Shown here: positions 15,709 through 23,395 of the stretch, one piece after another
Position numbering within the stretch: the first letter of the stretch is position 1
Layout of the letters: every line of letters starts with the position of its first letter
Assembly (NCBI GenBank): GCA_025965155.1
Contig: JAOPXN010000074.1
Coordinates: 1-49,217 of the forward strand
Reading direction: 5' to 3'
Source of the DNA: Propionibacteriaceae bacterium
GTDB lineage: Bacteria > Actinomycetota > Actinomycetes > Propionibacteriales > Propionibacteriaceae
DNA length: 49,217 nucleotides
Notes under the pieces: model-generated
Database searches by the model: none
The model's input: only the letters and a program-made list of their open reading frames with translations
Told to the model about the DNA's origin: nothing
Program-made: the position numbers and the translations under genes

Positions 15709-16392
15709 ATGGCGATCTCCCCTGCTACCGGCGAGCCACCGGCAGGCCCATGGCGTGTTGCGCCCGTGGAGGACCTTGTCGCTTCGGTGCTCGGTATGGC
15801 CGGCTCAGCGGATGGACGGCCCGTCGTCGTCGCGGTGGACGGCCGCAGCGGTGGCGGCAAGTCGACTCTCGCTTCCCGGCTGCATGAAGCCGTGCCATCT
15901 TCGGCGGTGGTTCACACCGACGACGTCGCCTGGAACCACTCCATGTTCGGCTGGGCCGATCTGCTCGCGACCGGTGTGTTGGAGCCGCTCCGCAACGGTC
16001 TGCCAGTTCGCTACCGCCCGCCGAGCTGGGACCGGCACGGCCGCGCCGGAGCGATCGAACTCCCAGCCGGACTCGACCTGGTGATTGTCGAGGGTGTCGG
16101 CGCGGGGCGGCGTGAGTTCGGCGACCTCATCGACGCCATCCTGTGGGTGCAGTCCGACTACGCGGAAGCGGAGCGCCGCGGGATTGCCCGGGACGTCGCC
16201 TCTGGGGTCAACGGCGGTGCCGAGGCGGCGACGGCTTTCTGGCACTCCTGGATGGCTGAGGAGCTGCCCTTTGTAGAACGTGACCGCCCGTGGGAGCGCG
16301 CCGCGATCATCGTCGCCGGTACCGCAGATGTCTCCCCCAACGAAGATCAGGTGCTGATTGCGCCGCCGCTGGCCCAGACGCAACACCACTAG
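15709..16392 (+). CDS. Uridine kinase-like P-loop protein
   Basis: The 227-residue protein has Walker A GRSGGGKST (45-53) in VVVAVDGRSGGGKSTLASRL and a DDVAW motif (TDDVAWNHSM, about 72-81), like the Asp-rich substrate loop of uridine kinases. LVIVEGVGAGRRE (about 124-136) corresponds to the EG(V) Walker B-type strand, and RRGIARD to the lid arginines. It likely phosphorylates a nucleoside or another small alcohol in the cytoplasm. Actinobacterial genomes carry this form as a lone gene. The start has only a weak ribosome site. Nucleoside specificity is unproven. Confidence 0.82.
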   Translation: MAISPATGEPPAGPWRVAPVEDLVASVLGMAGSADGRPVVVAVDGRSGGGKSTLASRLHEAVPSSAVVHTDDVAWNHSMFGWADLLATGVLEPLRNGLPVRYRPPSWDRHGRAGAIELPAGLDLVIVEGVGAGRREFGDLIDAILWVQSDYAEAERRGIARDVASGVNGGAEAATAFWHSWMAEELPFVERDRPWERAAIIVAGTADVSPNEDQVLIAPPLAQTQHH

Positions 16393-16419
16393 CTGAGGGG
16401 CTAGGAGGTGGGCCGGGGG

Positions 16420-16818
16420 CTACGAGGGCCGATCCGTTGGCGGGACTGCTCCGCTCCGCCGGTAATCGACCTGCAACTGCGCCGGAGCGCGCATCTGCCA
16501 CGCGTCAATAAGCAGTTCCTGTAGTCGGGTGACGTCGATCGACTCCAGCCGCACCATGACCAGCGGCAACCAGTCATAGGCCGACGTGGTGAAGAACACC
16601 CCGGGCTCGCTCAGCAGCAGCGCCTGCTTCTCCGCCTCATCGCCGACATACACGACGGCGATGTCGGTACGGATGACCCGCCGGTGACCCGGCACCTGTT
16701 CTGGGTACGACCAGACGAACCCACGGTTGCCCACTCGAAAGTCGAAACCGTCGCTGTCCATCTCCACCGTGTGCGGAAGGCTCAGCGCGACCCGTCGGAC
16801 ATCGTCAGCATCAACCAA
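16420..16818 (-). CDS. MmcQ/YjbR family protein
   Basis: The protein has 132 residues with the YjbR fold: DVRRVALSLPHTVEMDS at the start, FDFRVGNRGFVWSYPE in the beta sheet, VVYVGDEAEKQALLLSEPGVFFTTSAYDWLPLVMVRLESID, and a final helix RLQELLIDAWQ. Family members are small cytoplasmic proteins called DNA-binding by structural similarity; their biochemical role is unclear. The start is TTG at 16818 behind GGGAGGGA inside the end of the rhodanese gene, only 3 bases apart, so both are in one operon. Confidence 0.88.
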   Translation of the reverse strand: MVDADDVRRVALSLPHTVEMDSDGFDFRVGNRGFVWSYPEQVPGHRRVIRTDIAVVYVGDEAEKQALLLSEPGVFFTTSAYDWLPLVMVRLESIDVTRLQELLIDAWQMRAPAQLQVDYRRSGAVPPTDRPS

Positions 16819-16821
16819 CCC

Positions 16822-17349
16822 TTATCCCTCCCGTCCGGCGGAGCCGCGGCATCGGTTGCGTCTCGCGTGCTCGACTAGCCGGCGGCCGGCGGCGACCTTT
16901 CCGAGCAGTCCGGCGAGGAAACCGATGACGGAGTTGCCCGAAGGCGGAGCGACCGTCTGGGTCACCGCCTTCCACTCCTGAAATCCACCCACCAGATCGG
17001 TCGTGCCCCAGAGTCCCAGCTGCTGCAAGCTAGCCGCCGCGAGGCTCGAACTGTAGCCCTCGTTACAGACCAGGATGACCCGTCGACCGGGATCGTCTGC
17101 CAGCGGCAGCCGATAACAACACGTCGGATCCAGCCGCCATTCAAGAACGTTCCGGTCGACAACGATCGCACCCGGAAGATCACCATCGCGCCGGCGCTGG
17201 TCGACCGGCCTGATGTCGACCGCTAGGGCCCCCGCAGCAACCTCAGCCGCAAGGTCCGCAGCATGCACCCGGTCCAGCCCGGCCTGCACCCGCTGCAGCA
17301 TCAGGTCGATCGCCGCCGGCCCGTCGCCGGGAGTAACTGAGGAATGCAC
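16822..17349 (-). CDS. Rhodanese-like domain protein
   Basis: The 175-residue protein holds one rhodanese domain at about 25-130: AVDIRPVDQRRRDGDLPGAIVVDRNVLEWRLD is the early block and VILVCNEGYSSSLAA contains the active-site Cys95 in a six-residue loop CNEGYS. GTTDLVGGFQEWKA is the standard C-terminal end. It likely transfers sulfur or senses thiols in the cytoplasm. The tail ends in Arg/Gly. It starts at GTG 17349, with a YjbR-family gene 3 bases behind its stop, and is divergent from the lysozyme gene. Confidence 0.9.
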   Translation of the reverse strand: MHSSVTPGDGPAAIDLMLQRVQAGLDRVHAADLAAEVAAGALAVDIRPVDQRRRDGDLPGAIVVDRNVLEWRLDPTCCYRLPLADDPGRRVILVCNEGYSSSLAAASLQQLGLWGTTDLVGGFQEWKAVTQTVAPPSGNSVIGFLAGLLGKVAAGRRLVEHARRNRCRGSAGREG

Positions 17350-17658
17350 GCCACGAGAATAAGGTCTCCGCCAGCCGCAGTTGGGTACCTACACAAAGTT
17401 TGCAACGTCTTCAGCGACTGCAAATGACGAACAACCACCGAGGGCGTTCCGCGGCGCCGACGGCCGTTATGTCGCGCCCTCACGCATCATATTGGCTAAT
17501 CCGTGCTTGCGTTCGTCCGCCTCTCGAGCCGCGACCGCTGTACACCGTCTTTCCCGCTCCACAAGGTTCTTCATCACCTGGAAGGAGGAATACCGACAGC
17601 CAGCAGATTGCCTCCCCATCCGCCTCAAAGGCGTCGATTCAGAAAGCAGGCACAACTC
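17350..17658. other. Intergenic region between divergent rhodanese and lysozyme genes
   Basis: These 309 bases must contain both promoters. A strong Shine-Dalgarno-like GGAAGGAGGAAT at 17580-17591 is not followed by a start codon at usable distance. CATATTGGCTAATCC near 17487-17501 is the most AT-rich part. I see no RNA gene or known riboswitch (I looked for the ydaO pattern common before actinobacterial wall hydrolases). Confidence 0.5.
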
Positions 17659-18492
17659 ATGATCAGCTCAGAACCGACTCGCTTCGTGCACAGAAGGTCA
17701 GCCCGGGCCACTGTGGCTGCGGCCACCCTGGTTGCGGCCACAGTTCCGTTAGGCGCTGGGAGCGCAGTTGCCGGAGCCACCGTTCCGGGAACCGCCGGCT
17801 GGGGCACTAGTCACCCGGCAAGTTTCTACGGGCTCAGACAGGCCAGCACGCCAACGGTGCGCGGAATCGACGTTTCCCACTATCAGGGTTGGATTAACTG
17901 GCCGGCTGTCCGCCGCAGCGGAGTGCAGTTCACCTACATCAAGGCGACGGAGGGCATCAGGTTGAGGGATCCCCGGTTCAGCCAGAACTATCTCGGAGCG
18001 TATCGGGCGGGGGTCATCCGCGGCGCCTATCACTACGCCCGGCCGAACCGTTCGGGCGGCGTTCGACAGGCCGACCACCTCGTCAACAATGGCGGGGCGT
18101 GGTCGCGGGACAACCGGACACTGCCAGCCATGCTGGATCTCGAGGGTGGCGGCCGTGCCTGCTACGGGCTCGGGCGGGGGGCGATGGTGAGATGGATCGC
18201 TGCCTTCCTGAACCGCTATCACGCACGGACGGGCAGGTGGGCCATGATCTACACGACCAGGAGTTGGTGGATCCACTGCACCGGCAACTACACCGGATTC
18301 ACCGCTCGGCATCGGCTCATGCTGGCGAGATACAGCAGCAGCCCCGGTACACCGCCGGGTGGCTGGCGCGCCTTCACGATCTGGCAGCACACAGCGAAGG
18401 GGCGAGTCCCCGGAATTGCGGGGGATGTCGATCGTGACCTCTTCAACGGCTCCAGGCGGTGGCTGATCGCCATCGCCAACAACACCCGCTGA
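17659..18492 (+). CDS. Secreted GH25 lysozyme (muramidase)
   Basis: The ATG at 17659, 9 bases after AGCAGG, gives 277 residues. The signal peptide RRSARATVAAATLVAATVPLG ends near AVAGA. The GH25 domain starts at GIDVSHYQGWINW (Asp71 is the conserved first catalytic-face Asp) and continues with FTYIKATEGIRLRDPRF, GAYHYARPN and LPAMLDLEGG, where Asp160 and Glu162 form the DxE pair. AMIYTTRSWW and AFTIWQHTA-KGRVPGIAGDVDRDLFNG complete the barrel. It cleaves the beta-1,4 bond of peptidoglycan outside the cell. No wall-binding repeats are present, so it is a single-domain enzyme. Confidence 0.93.
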   Translation: MISSEPTRFVHRRSARATVAAATLVAATVPLGAGSAVAGATVPGTAGWGTSHPASFYGLRQASTPTVRGIDVSHYQGWINWPAVRRSGVQFTYIKATEGIRLRDPRFSQNYLGAYRAGVIRGAYHYARPNRSGGVRQADHLVNNGGAWSRDNRTLPAMLDLEGGGRACYGLGRGAMVRWIAAFLNRYHARTGRWAMIYTTRSWWIHCTGNYTGFTARHRLMLARYSSSPGTPPGGWRAFTIWQHTAKGRVPGIAGDVDRDLFNGSRRWLIAIANNTR

Positions 18493-18520
18493 CCGGCCGG
18501 CGTGGCGCCGACGGACGCGC

Positions 18521-19816
18521 CTAGGTGACCAGTTCCATGTCTCGCGCCCGACGTATGCCGAGCGATCCGGCGATCAGGACGGCGGCGACGGGCAGCAGCA
18601 GCGTCCACGCCAGTCCCGGGTAACCAAGCAGGGCGAGCAGCGGACCGGACACGGCACCGCCAAGGGCGCCAGCAAGGTTCATCGTCAGATCGCTGCGCCC
18701 TTGCAGGCGGACGCGCTGAGCCGCCGGCGCTGCGTCGCTGAGCAACGCCGATCCGGCCACCGTCGACGCGCTCCAGCCCAGTCCGAGCAAGGTGAGCCCC
18801 AGCATGACCACCGCAGTCTGATGCGACCCGAGGGCCGTGATCACCGCCGACGCCAAGAGCAGCACCTGCCCCAACACGATGGTGGGAAAGCGACCTAGCC
18901 GGTCGGCCAGCACGCCGAACACCGGCGAGAGCGCAAACATCCCTGCAATGTGCAGACTCAGGGTCAAGCCGACGACTGAGAGCGTCGCACCGCCGTGCAC
19001 CAGGTGCACCGGAGTCATCGACATCAACGCCACCATGATGGCGTGGCTCAGCGACACGGTGACGATCGCCACCCGAACCAGGGTCTTGTTACCGAGGCCA
19101 GCGTCGCTCCCTCTGTGGCTCGGCGATGTTGCCTCGGCCAGCGTGGCGAGACGACGGCTCTCCAGTAACGGATCGGGCCGCATCCAGACCAGGTAGGCGC
19201 CGGCCGCCAGCAGCTGGGTCACCACCGGGAAGACGAAGACCGCCGCCAGCGGCTGGAGGCCGAGTGCCGCGCCGAGCACGCTTCCGGGCTCAGCCAGGTT
19301 GGGTCCCGCCACGGCGCCGATCGTGGTCGACCACACCACGAGAGAAAGGTCGCGACCGCGGGTGGTCGCTGAGGCCAGGTCGGTGGCCGCGAACCGGGAC
19401 TGCAGACTCGCTGCGGTCCCGGCGCCGGTCAGACCGAGCCCGGTGAACAACAGCACCACACTTCCCACTGACAGCCCGAGCACGCACACCGTCGCCCCCG
19501 CGGCCGCGATCAGCGCAGCGCTGCTCAGCGACACGCGCCGACCACGCCGGTCGGCCAGCTGGGCCAGCGGGATGGCTAGCAGCGCCGCGCCCAGGGTCGT
19601 CACCGTCGCTGCGAGCCCGGACCACCCGGCACCTGCCAGCTCACTGGCCGCCAGCGCACCGACCGAGAGCGAGGCCCCCATACCGAGTCCACCGAGGATC
19701 TGACCAGCGGTGAGCAGTACGAGGGTGCGCCGTCGTAGCCGCGCCAACGGGTACGACTCGACGCCAGCCAGGGCATCTGCTGGCCTTGGGGACCGCTGCG
19801 TCAGTGAGGGTCTCAT
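18521..19816 (-). CDS. MFS transporter
   Basis: The ATG at 19816 gives 431 residues with twelve hydrophobic segments and the loop 2-3 motif ADRRGRRVSLSS (motif A), repeated in the second half as GVLADRLGRFPTIV. No signal peptide; it is an inner-membrane carrier. The substrate is unknown: the sequence resembles drug-proton antiporters and sugar efflux carriers. An upstream in-frame extension to 19903 lacks a ribosome site. The neighbour at 19891 is divergent, so the shared 74 bases hold both promoters. Confidence 0.88.
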   Translation of the reverse strand: MRPSLTQRSPRPADALAGVESYPLARLRRRTLVLLTAGQILGGLGMGASLSVGALAASELAGAGWSGLAATVTTLGAALLAIPLAQLADRRGRRVSLSSAALIAAAGATVCVLGLSVGSVVLLFTGLGLTGAGTAASLQSRFAATDLASATTRGRDLSLVVWSTTIGAVAGPNLAEPGSVLGAALGLQPLAAVFVFPVVTQLLAAGAYLVWMRPDPLLESRRLATLAEATSPSHRGSDAGLGNKTLVRVAIVTVSLSHAIMVALMSMTPVHLVHGGATLSVVGLTLSLHIAGMFALSPVFGVLADRLGRFPTIVLGQVLLLASAVITALGSHQTAVVMLGLTLLGLGWSASTVAGSALLSDAAPAAQRVRLQGRSDLTMNLAGALGGAVSGPLLALLGYPGLAWTLLLPVAAVLIAGSLGIRRARDMELVT

Positions 19817-19890
19817 GGCGTGATCACATCTCGCTACCTTAATGGTGCCGAGTCCGATGAGTTTCGTCCGCCGGGTTGGTCGTAACCGGC

Positions 19891-20649
19891 ATGGACGCGA
19901 CATCGGGTTACGCAGACGTCAACGGCCTGCACATGTACTACGAAGAGCAGGGCGAGAGATCACCGCTGGTGATGCTACATGGCGGGATGCTCAACATCGA
20001 CCTGAGCTTCGCAGATCTCATTCCCGACCTCGCTCTGCGACACCGGGTGATCGGCGTTGAGCTGCAGGGCCACGGCCGGACGGCGGACATCGACCGTCGG
20101 ATTTCACCTGCGGCGCTGGCCAGCGATGTGGTCGGGCTTCTTGACCACCTGGGTATTGACCGCTCGCACGTGCTGGGGCACAGCCTCGGCGCGGCCGTGG
20201 CACTTGAGCTGGCCGTGTCCTACCCCGATCGGGTGCGCTCCATCGTCCCGATCTCCGGATCCGTACGGCCTGAGGGAATGCACCAGGACCTGACCGACCC
20301 AGCGAGGCAGGCCACGTCGACTCGGATGCCGACGGCACAGGACTTCGCGGACATGCAGGCGACCTATCAGCGTCTCTCACCGCACCCGGACCATTTCGAC
20401 GAGTTCCTCGCCGAGCTGTCGCAGTCGGCGGCCGATCTGCGGGGCTGGTCCGACGAAGAGCTCGCCGGCATCACGGCGCCGACCTTGCTGGTGATTGGCG
20501 ACCGGGACTTCACCACGATCGAGCACGGCGCGCTGATGGTCGAGCTCATCCCTGGCTCGTCCCTGGCGGTGCTGCCCGGCACCACTCACATGGAGGCCAC
20601 CCGGCGCAGCCACCTGCTGCTGCCGATGCTGGACGCCTTCCTGGACTGA
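19891..20649 (+). CDS. Alpha/beta hydrolase
   Basis: The ATG at 19891 gives 252 residues. The fold signature runs VMLHGGMLN (oxyanion region), GHGRT, nucleophile elbow VLGHSLGAAVALELA (Ser in GHSLG), an acid strand LLVIGDRDFTTIEHG and catalytic His in LPGTTHMEA. It is probably cytoplasmic, hydrolysing an ester, lactone or related bond; the exact substrate is not visible. It is divergent from an MFS gene. The stop lies inside the first of two duplicated hairpins. Confidence 0.88.
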   Translation: MDATSGYADVNGLHMYYEEQGERSPLVMLHGGMLNIDLSFADLIPDLALRHRVIGVELQGHGRTADIDRRISPAALASDVVGLLDHLGIDRSHVLGHSLGAAVALELAVSYPDRVRSIVPISGSVRPEGMHQDLTDPARQATSTRMPTAQDFADMQATYQRLSPHPDHFDEFLAELSQSAADLRGWSDEELAGITAPTLLVIGDRDFTTIEHGALMVELIPGSSLAVLPGTTHMEATRRSHLLLPMLDAFLD

Positions 20650-20687
20650 GAACCCGGTTCAGTCTGGGACTGAGAACCCGGTTCAGT
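20643..20687. terminator. Two direct copies of a 21-bp hairpin element between convergent genes
   Basis: GGACTGAGAACCCGGTTCAGT occurs at 20643-20663 and again at 20667-20687, 24 bases apart. Each copy folds into a stem (ACTGA..ACC with GGTTCAGT, two bases bulged). The hydrolase stop codon sits within copy 1, and copy 2 is followed by GTTTT on the plus strand, so copy 2 fits a plus-strand terminator. Confidence 0.6.
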
Positions 20688-20702
20688 GTTTTCGAGGCTG
20701 CC

Positions 20703-21467
20703 TCACGCCGGTGTGCCCAGTGGCTGCGGAGCGGCCGGGGCAACCGGCATTACCTCCTCGCCGTCACGCTGGCCCTGGTCCAGATTGAACGGTGGGTACT
20801 CGTCGCGCATCAAGGCCACATAGGCGAGGACTCGGTAGACCCAACGGTTGATGCCCATGATCAGGTCGAAGAGGGCACGTGGGTACTGCCGGGTGACCAA
20901 GAGGAAGAATCCAGCGACCAATGCCAGCAACCCGATGAGCGAGATGCCCGCGCTGCTCTGGTACGCGGTTGCCATGTCGTCCCTCGTGGTCCACCAAAAA
21001 GGCAGGTTGGCGGTAAAGAGGCTCACGATGATCAAGTGCGGGATGGCGAGTAGCCAGGACTTGACCAACACCAGGCCACGGGATAGATGCTCGGGGTAGT
21101 CAACCTCGAAGTCGGCCGGATAGTCGGTCCGGGCCAGAGTGAAGGGTGGGTAGCGATCGGTGCCCAGTGCGGCGTAGGCGTAGAAGCCGACCCGCCAGCT
21201 CCACCGCAGCACTCCGACGTTGAAGTCGAACAGCGGGCGTGGATAGCGGCCCGTGAAGAGGATGGCGAAGCCTGCGATGACCGTAGCCACCACAAACCCA
21301 ACCCACAAGAACGCTAACAAGATGTAGTGCGGGATGGCGAGGAGCCATTTGACCAGCCAGAGCCCGCGCGAAAGCTGGGGATCGAACTCCCCGCTCAGGT
21401 GAGCCGGATAGGGGGCTTGCGTTGGTGAAACCATCCCGGCAGGGCTGGCGGTTGTCTCTGTTGTCAT
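20703..21467 (-). CDS. DUF4389 membrane protein with internal duplication
   Basis: The 254-residue protein contains two homologous halves. PQLSRGLWLVKWLLAIPHYILLAFLW and PEHLSRGLVLVKSWLLAIPHLIIVSLF head each half, and each ends with a GRYPRPLFDFNVGVLRW or RQYPRALFDLIMGINRW segment followed by DRYPPF or DEYPPF. This is the DUF4389 pattern. Each half has two helices (four in total), so it is an integral membrane protein. Function is unknown; actinobacteria carry many copies. Upstream is the oxidoreductase at 21565-22602, 97 bases away on the same strand, so it may be co-transcribed with it. Confidence 0.9.
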   Translation of the reverse strand: MTTETTASPAGMVSPTQAPYPAHLSGEFDPQLSRGLWLVKWLLAIPHYILLAFLWVGFVVATVIAGFAILFTGRYPRPLFDFNVGVLRWSWRVGFYAYAALGTDRYPPFTLARTDYPADFEVDYPEHLSRGLVLVKSWLLAIPHLIIVSLFTANLPFWWTTRDDMATAYQSSAGISLIGLLALVAGFFLLVTRQYPRALFDLIMGINRWVYRVLAYVALMRDEYPPFNLDQGQRDGEEVMPVAPAAPQPLGTPA

Positions 21468-21538
21468 GGCCTTGTCTCTCTCGATAGCTAAGAAGCGGTT
21501 GTCGTGGGACCTGATCGGTCGCGGGGACGCGTTGTCGC

Positions 21539-21562
21539 GCGGGTGCGCGGGTGCACGGGTGC
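21539..21562. repeat. Three tandem 8-bp units (GCGGGTGC)
   Basis: GCGGGTGC, GCGGGTGC and ACGGGTGC follow each other at 21539-21562, directly behind the oxidoreductase stop on the minus strand. It is a low-complexity short repeat with no visible role. Confidence 0.7.
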
Positions 21563-21564
21563 GC

Positions 21565-22602
21565 TCAGATGGTGATCGCGATTTTCCCTCGGACCTCGCC
21601 GGAGTCCAGGTGGCGCATGGCTTCCGGAGCCCGGTCCAGCGGGTAGGTCCTGTCGATGCTGGGCGTCACCTTGCCGGCCTCAAGCAGGTCGGCGATCGGT
21701 TCGAGGTCACTGCCACGTTCCTTGGAGATGCAGACGGTCAGCCGCTGGCGTACGAACAACGACAAGATCAGCGCCCGTAGCTGACGGTCCATCCCTCCAG
21801 TCAGGTTGCCGCCCTCCTCTCCGCCGACGATGACAGCGGTCCCGGTGGGGGTCAGCGCCCGGCGGAGCCGGGCCGGTCCTGGGTTGCCGGCGATGTCCAA
21901 GATCAAGTCGTAGTGGTGGACCCCGTCGGCGAAGTCGTCCTTGGTGTAGTCGAGAACGTGGTCCGCGCCCAGGGACCGCACCAGGTCGGCCTTGGCACCG
22001 CTGCAGACGCCGGTGACCTCCGCGCCAAAGGCCTTGGCCAGCTGTACGGCATAGCTTCCGACGCCACCGGAGGCGCCGGTGATCAACACCTTCTGCCCGC
22101 GCTCAAGGTGACCGACGTGGGTCAGCGCCTGGAAGGCAGTCAGGGCTGAGATCGCGATGACGGCAGCCTGCTCGAACGACAGGTTGACCGGCTTGCGGGC
22201 GAGCTTGCGCTCGGGGGCTGCGGCGTACTCGGCGAATGAGCCTGGCGCGATCCCGAACACCTCATCCCCCACGGCGAACTTGGTTACCGCAGACCCGACC
22301 TCGACGACGGTGCCCGCAACATCGCGCCCGAGGACCGGGTTCTTCGGTCGGCGGATGCCAAAGGCCAGTCGGAGCAGGTACGGCCGGCCCTCCATCAGGT
22401 GCCAGGTGCCCCGGTCCAGCCCGGCCGCGTGCACCCGGAGGAGCACCTCGTCGGCGCCGATCTCGGGGCGCGCGATTCGCGTCACGCCGAGGACGTCGGC
22501 CGATCCGTACCCATCCTGCACGACGGCAGTCATCAGTCCCTCCCCGGTCGCCGCGCGGTTCTCGTCGGCGCTCGTCGTGGTGTGCTGATCTTCAGCTGTC
22601 AT
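21565..22602 (-). CDS. NAD(P)-dependent medium-chain oxidoreductase (quinone oxidoreductase type)
   Basis: The 345-residue protein has the medium-chain fold: GroES-like part (24-150) with RVHAAGLDRGTWHLMEG and NPVLGRDVAGTVVEVGSAV, then a Rossmann domain with ITGASGGVGSYAVQLAKAFGAEVTGVCS (about 175-200). The zinc-binding Cys and His residues of alcohol dehydrogenases are absent, so it belongs to the zinc-free enone/quinone reductase group. A second good start, ATG 22533 behind GGGAGGGA, would remove a polar 23-residue extension and fits the family better. It is divergent from the TetR gene, which probably represses it through palindromes in the gap. Confidence 0.9.
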   Translation of the reverse strand: MTAEDQHTTTSADENRAATGEGLMTAVVQDGYGSADVLGVTRIARPEIGADEVLLRVHAAGLDRGTWHLMEGRPYLLRLAFGIRRPKNPVLGRDVAGTVVEVGSAVTKFAVGDEVFGIAPGSFAEYAAAPERKLARKPVNLSFEQAAVIAISALTAFQALTHVGHLERGQKVLITGASGGVGSYAVQLAKAFGAEVTGVCSGAKADLVRSLGADHVLDYTKDDFADGVHHYDLILDIAGNPGPARLRRALTPTGTAVIVGGEEGGNLTGGMDRQLRALILSLFVRQRLTVCISKERGSDLEPIADLLEAGKVTPSIDRTYPLDRAPEAMRHLDSGEVRGKIAITI

Positions 22603-22641
22603 GGCCGTCCCCCTCGGACTTCGGTGAAGCGACGCCGCACC

Positions 22642-22674
22642 GTACTTAGTATGGGAGCATACAGTACAATGTAC
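22642..22674. promoter_or_regulatory. Palindromic operator candidate between oxidoreductase and TetR genes
   Basis: GTATG-GGAG-CATAC (22649-22662) and GTAC-AAT-GTAC (22664-22674) lie side by side, with another GTAC at 22642-22645 flanking the first. The stretch is AT-rich and sits in the 97-base gap between divergent starts, the usual place for TetR autoregulation. Which palindrome is bound is not known. Confidence 0.6.
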
Positions 22675-22699
22675 GAAAGTGCTATGGTGCCGGATCGAG

Positions 22700-23395
22700 A
22701 TGGCAAAACAGGTGAATCAGATTCGTAGGGAACGTGCCCCGCTCAGCCGCGACCGCGTACTGCGCGGCGCCGTGGCAGTCGCCGACGCTGCGGGCATCGG
22801 ATCGCTGACGATGCGCTCGCTCGCACAAGAGCTCGGCGTCAAGCCGATGTCGCTGTACCACTACTTCGCCAACAAGGATGAGATCCTCGACGGCATCGTC
22901 GACCTTGTCTTCGAGGAGATCGAACTGCCTGACCCTCACGGCGACTGGCGGTCGGAGATGCGCAGGCGCGCCAACTCAACACGTCGTGCGCTCAGACGCC
23001 ACCCCTGGGCGATCGGTCTCTTGGAGTCGCGAACCTCTCCCGGCCCGGCGACGCTGCGACACCACGACGCGGTGATCGGTGCCCTGCGTAGCGCCGGCTT
23101 CTCGGTGGAGCTGACTGCCCACGCCTACGCCCTGTTGGACAGCTACGTGTACGGGTTCGCGCTTCAGGAGGCCGCGCTGCCTTTCGAGGGCCCCGACACC
23201 GCCGCCGGAGTGGCCGAACCGATGATGGAGCAGTTCCCAGTTGACGAGTATCCCAACCTCGTCGAAATGGCGGCTGAGTACATCCTCAAACCCGGCTATG
23301 ACTTCGGCAACGAGTTCGAGTTCGGGCTGGGTGTGATCCTCGATGCGCTCAGTCGGTGGGTTCCAGACAGCGGCCGGATCAAGGAAATGCGATGA
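22700..23395 (+). CDS. TetR/AcrR family transcriptional regulator
   Basis: The ATG at 22700 gives 231 residues. The N-terminal helix-turn-helix is SLTMRSLAQELGVKPMSLYHYFANKDEILDGIVD (about 33-68). The C-terminal part resembles the TetR_C_1 (tetracycline-repressor-like) ligand domain, with a long helical core from HPWAIGLLESRTSPGPA to GLGVILDAL. It binds DNA as a dimer and releases when a small ligand binds. It overlaps the glycosyltransferase start by 4 bases, so it is co-transcribed with it, and it is divergent from the oxidoreductase it likely controls. Confidence 0.92.
   Translation: MAKQVNQIRRERAPLSRDRVLRGAVAVADAAGIGSLTMRSLAQELGVKPMSLYHYFANKDEILDGIVDLVFEEIELPDPHGDWRSEMRRRANSTRRALRRHPWAIGLLESRTSPGPATLRHHDAVIGALRSAGFSVELTAHAYALLDSYVYGFALQEAALPFEGPDTAAGVAEPMMEQFPVDEYPNLVEMAAEYILKPGYDFGNEFEFGLGVILDALSRWVPDSGRIKEMR

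Noticed and set aside
17580-17658. Leader ORF behind GGAAGGAGGAAT before the lysozyme gene
   Set aside because: No ATG, GTG or TTG at usable distance from the ribosome-like site.
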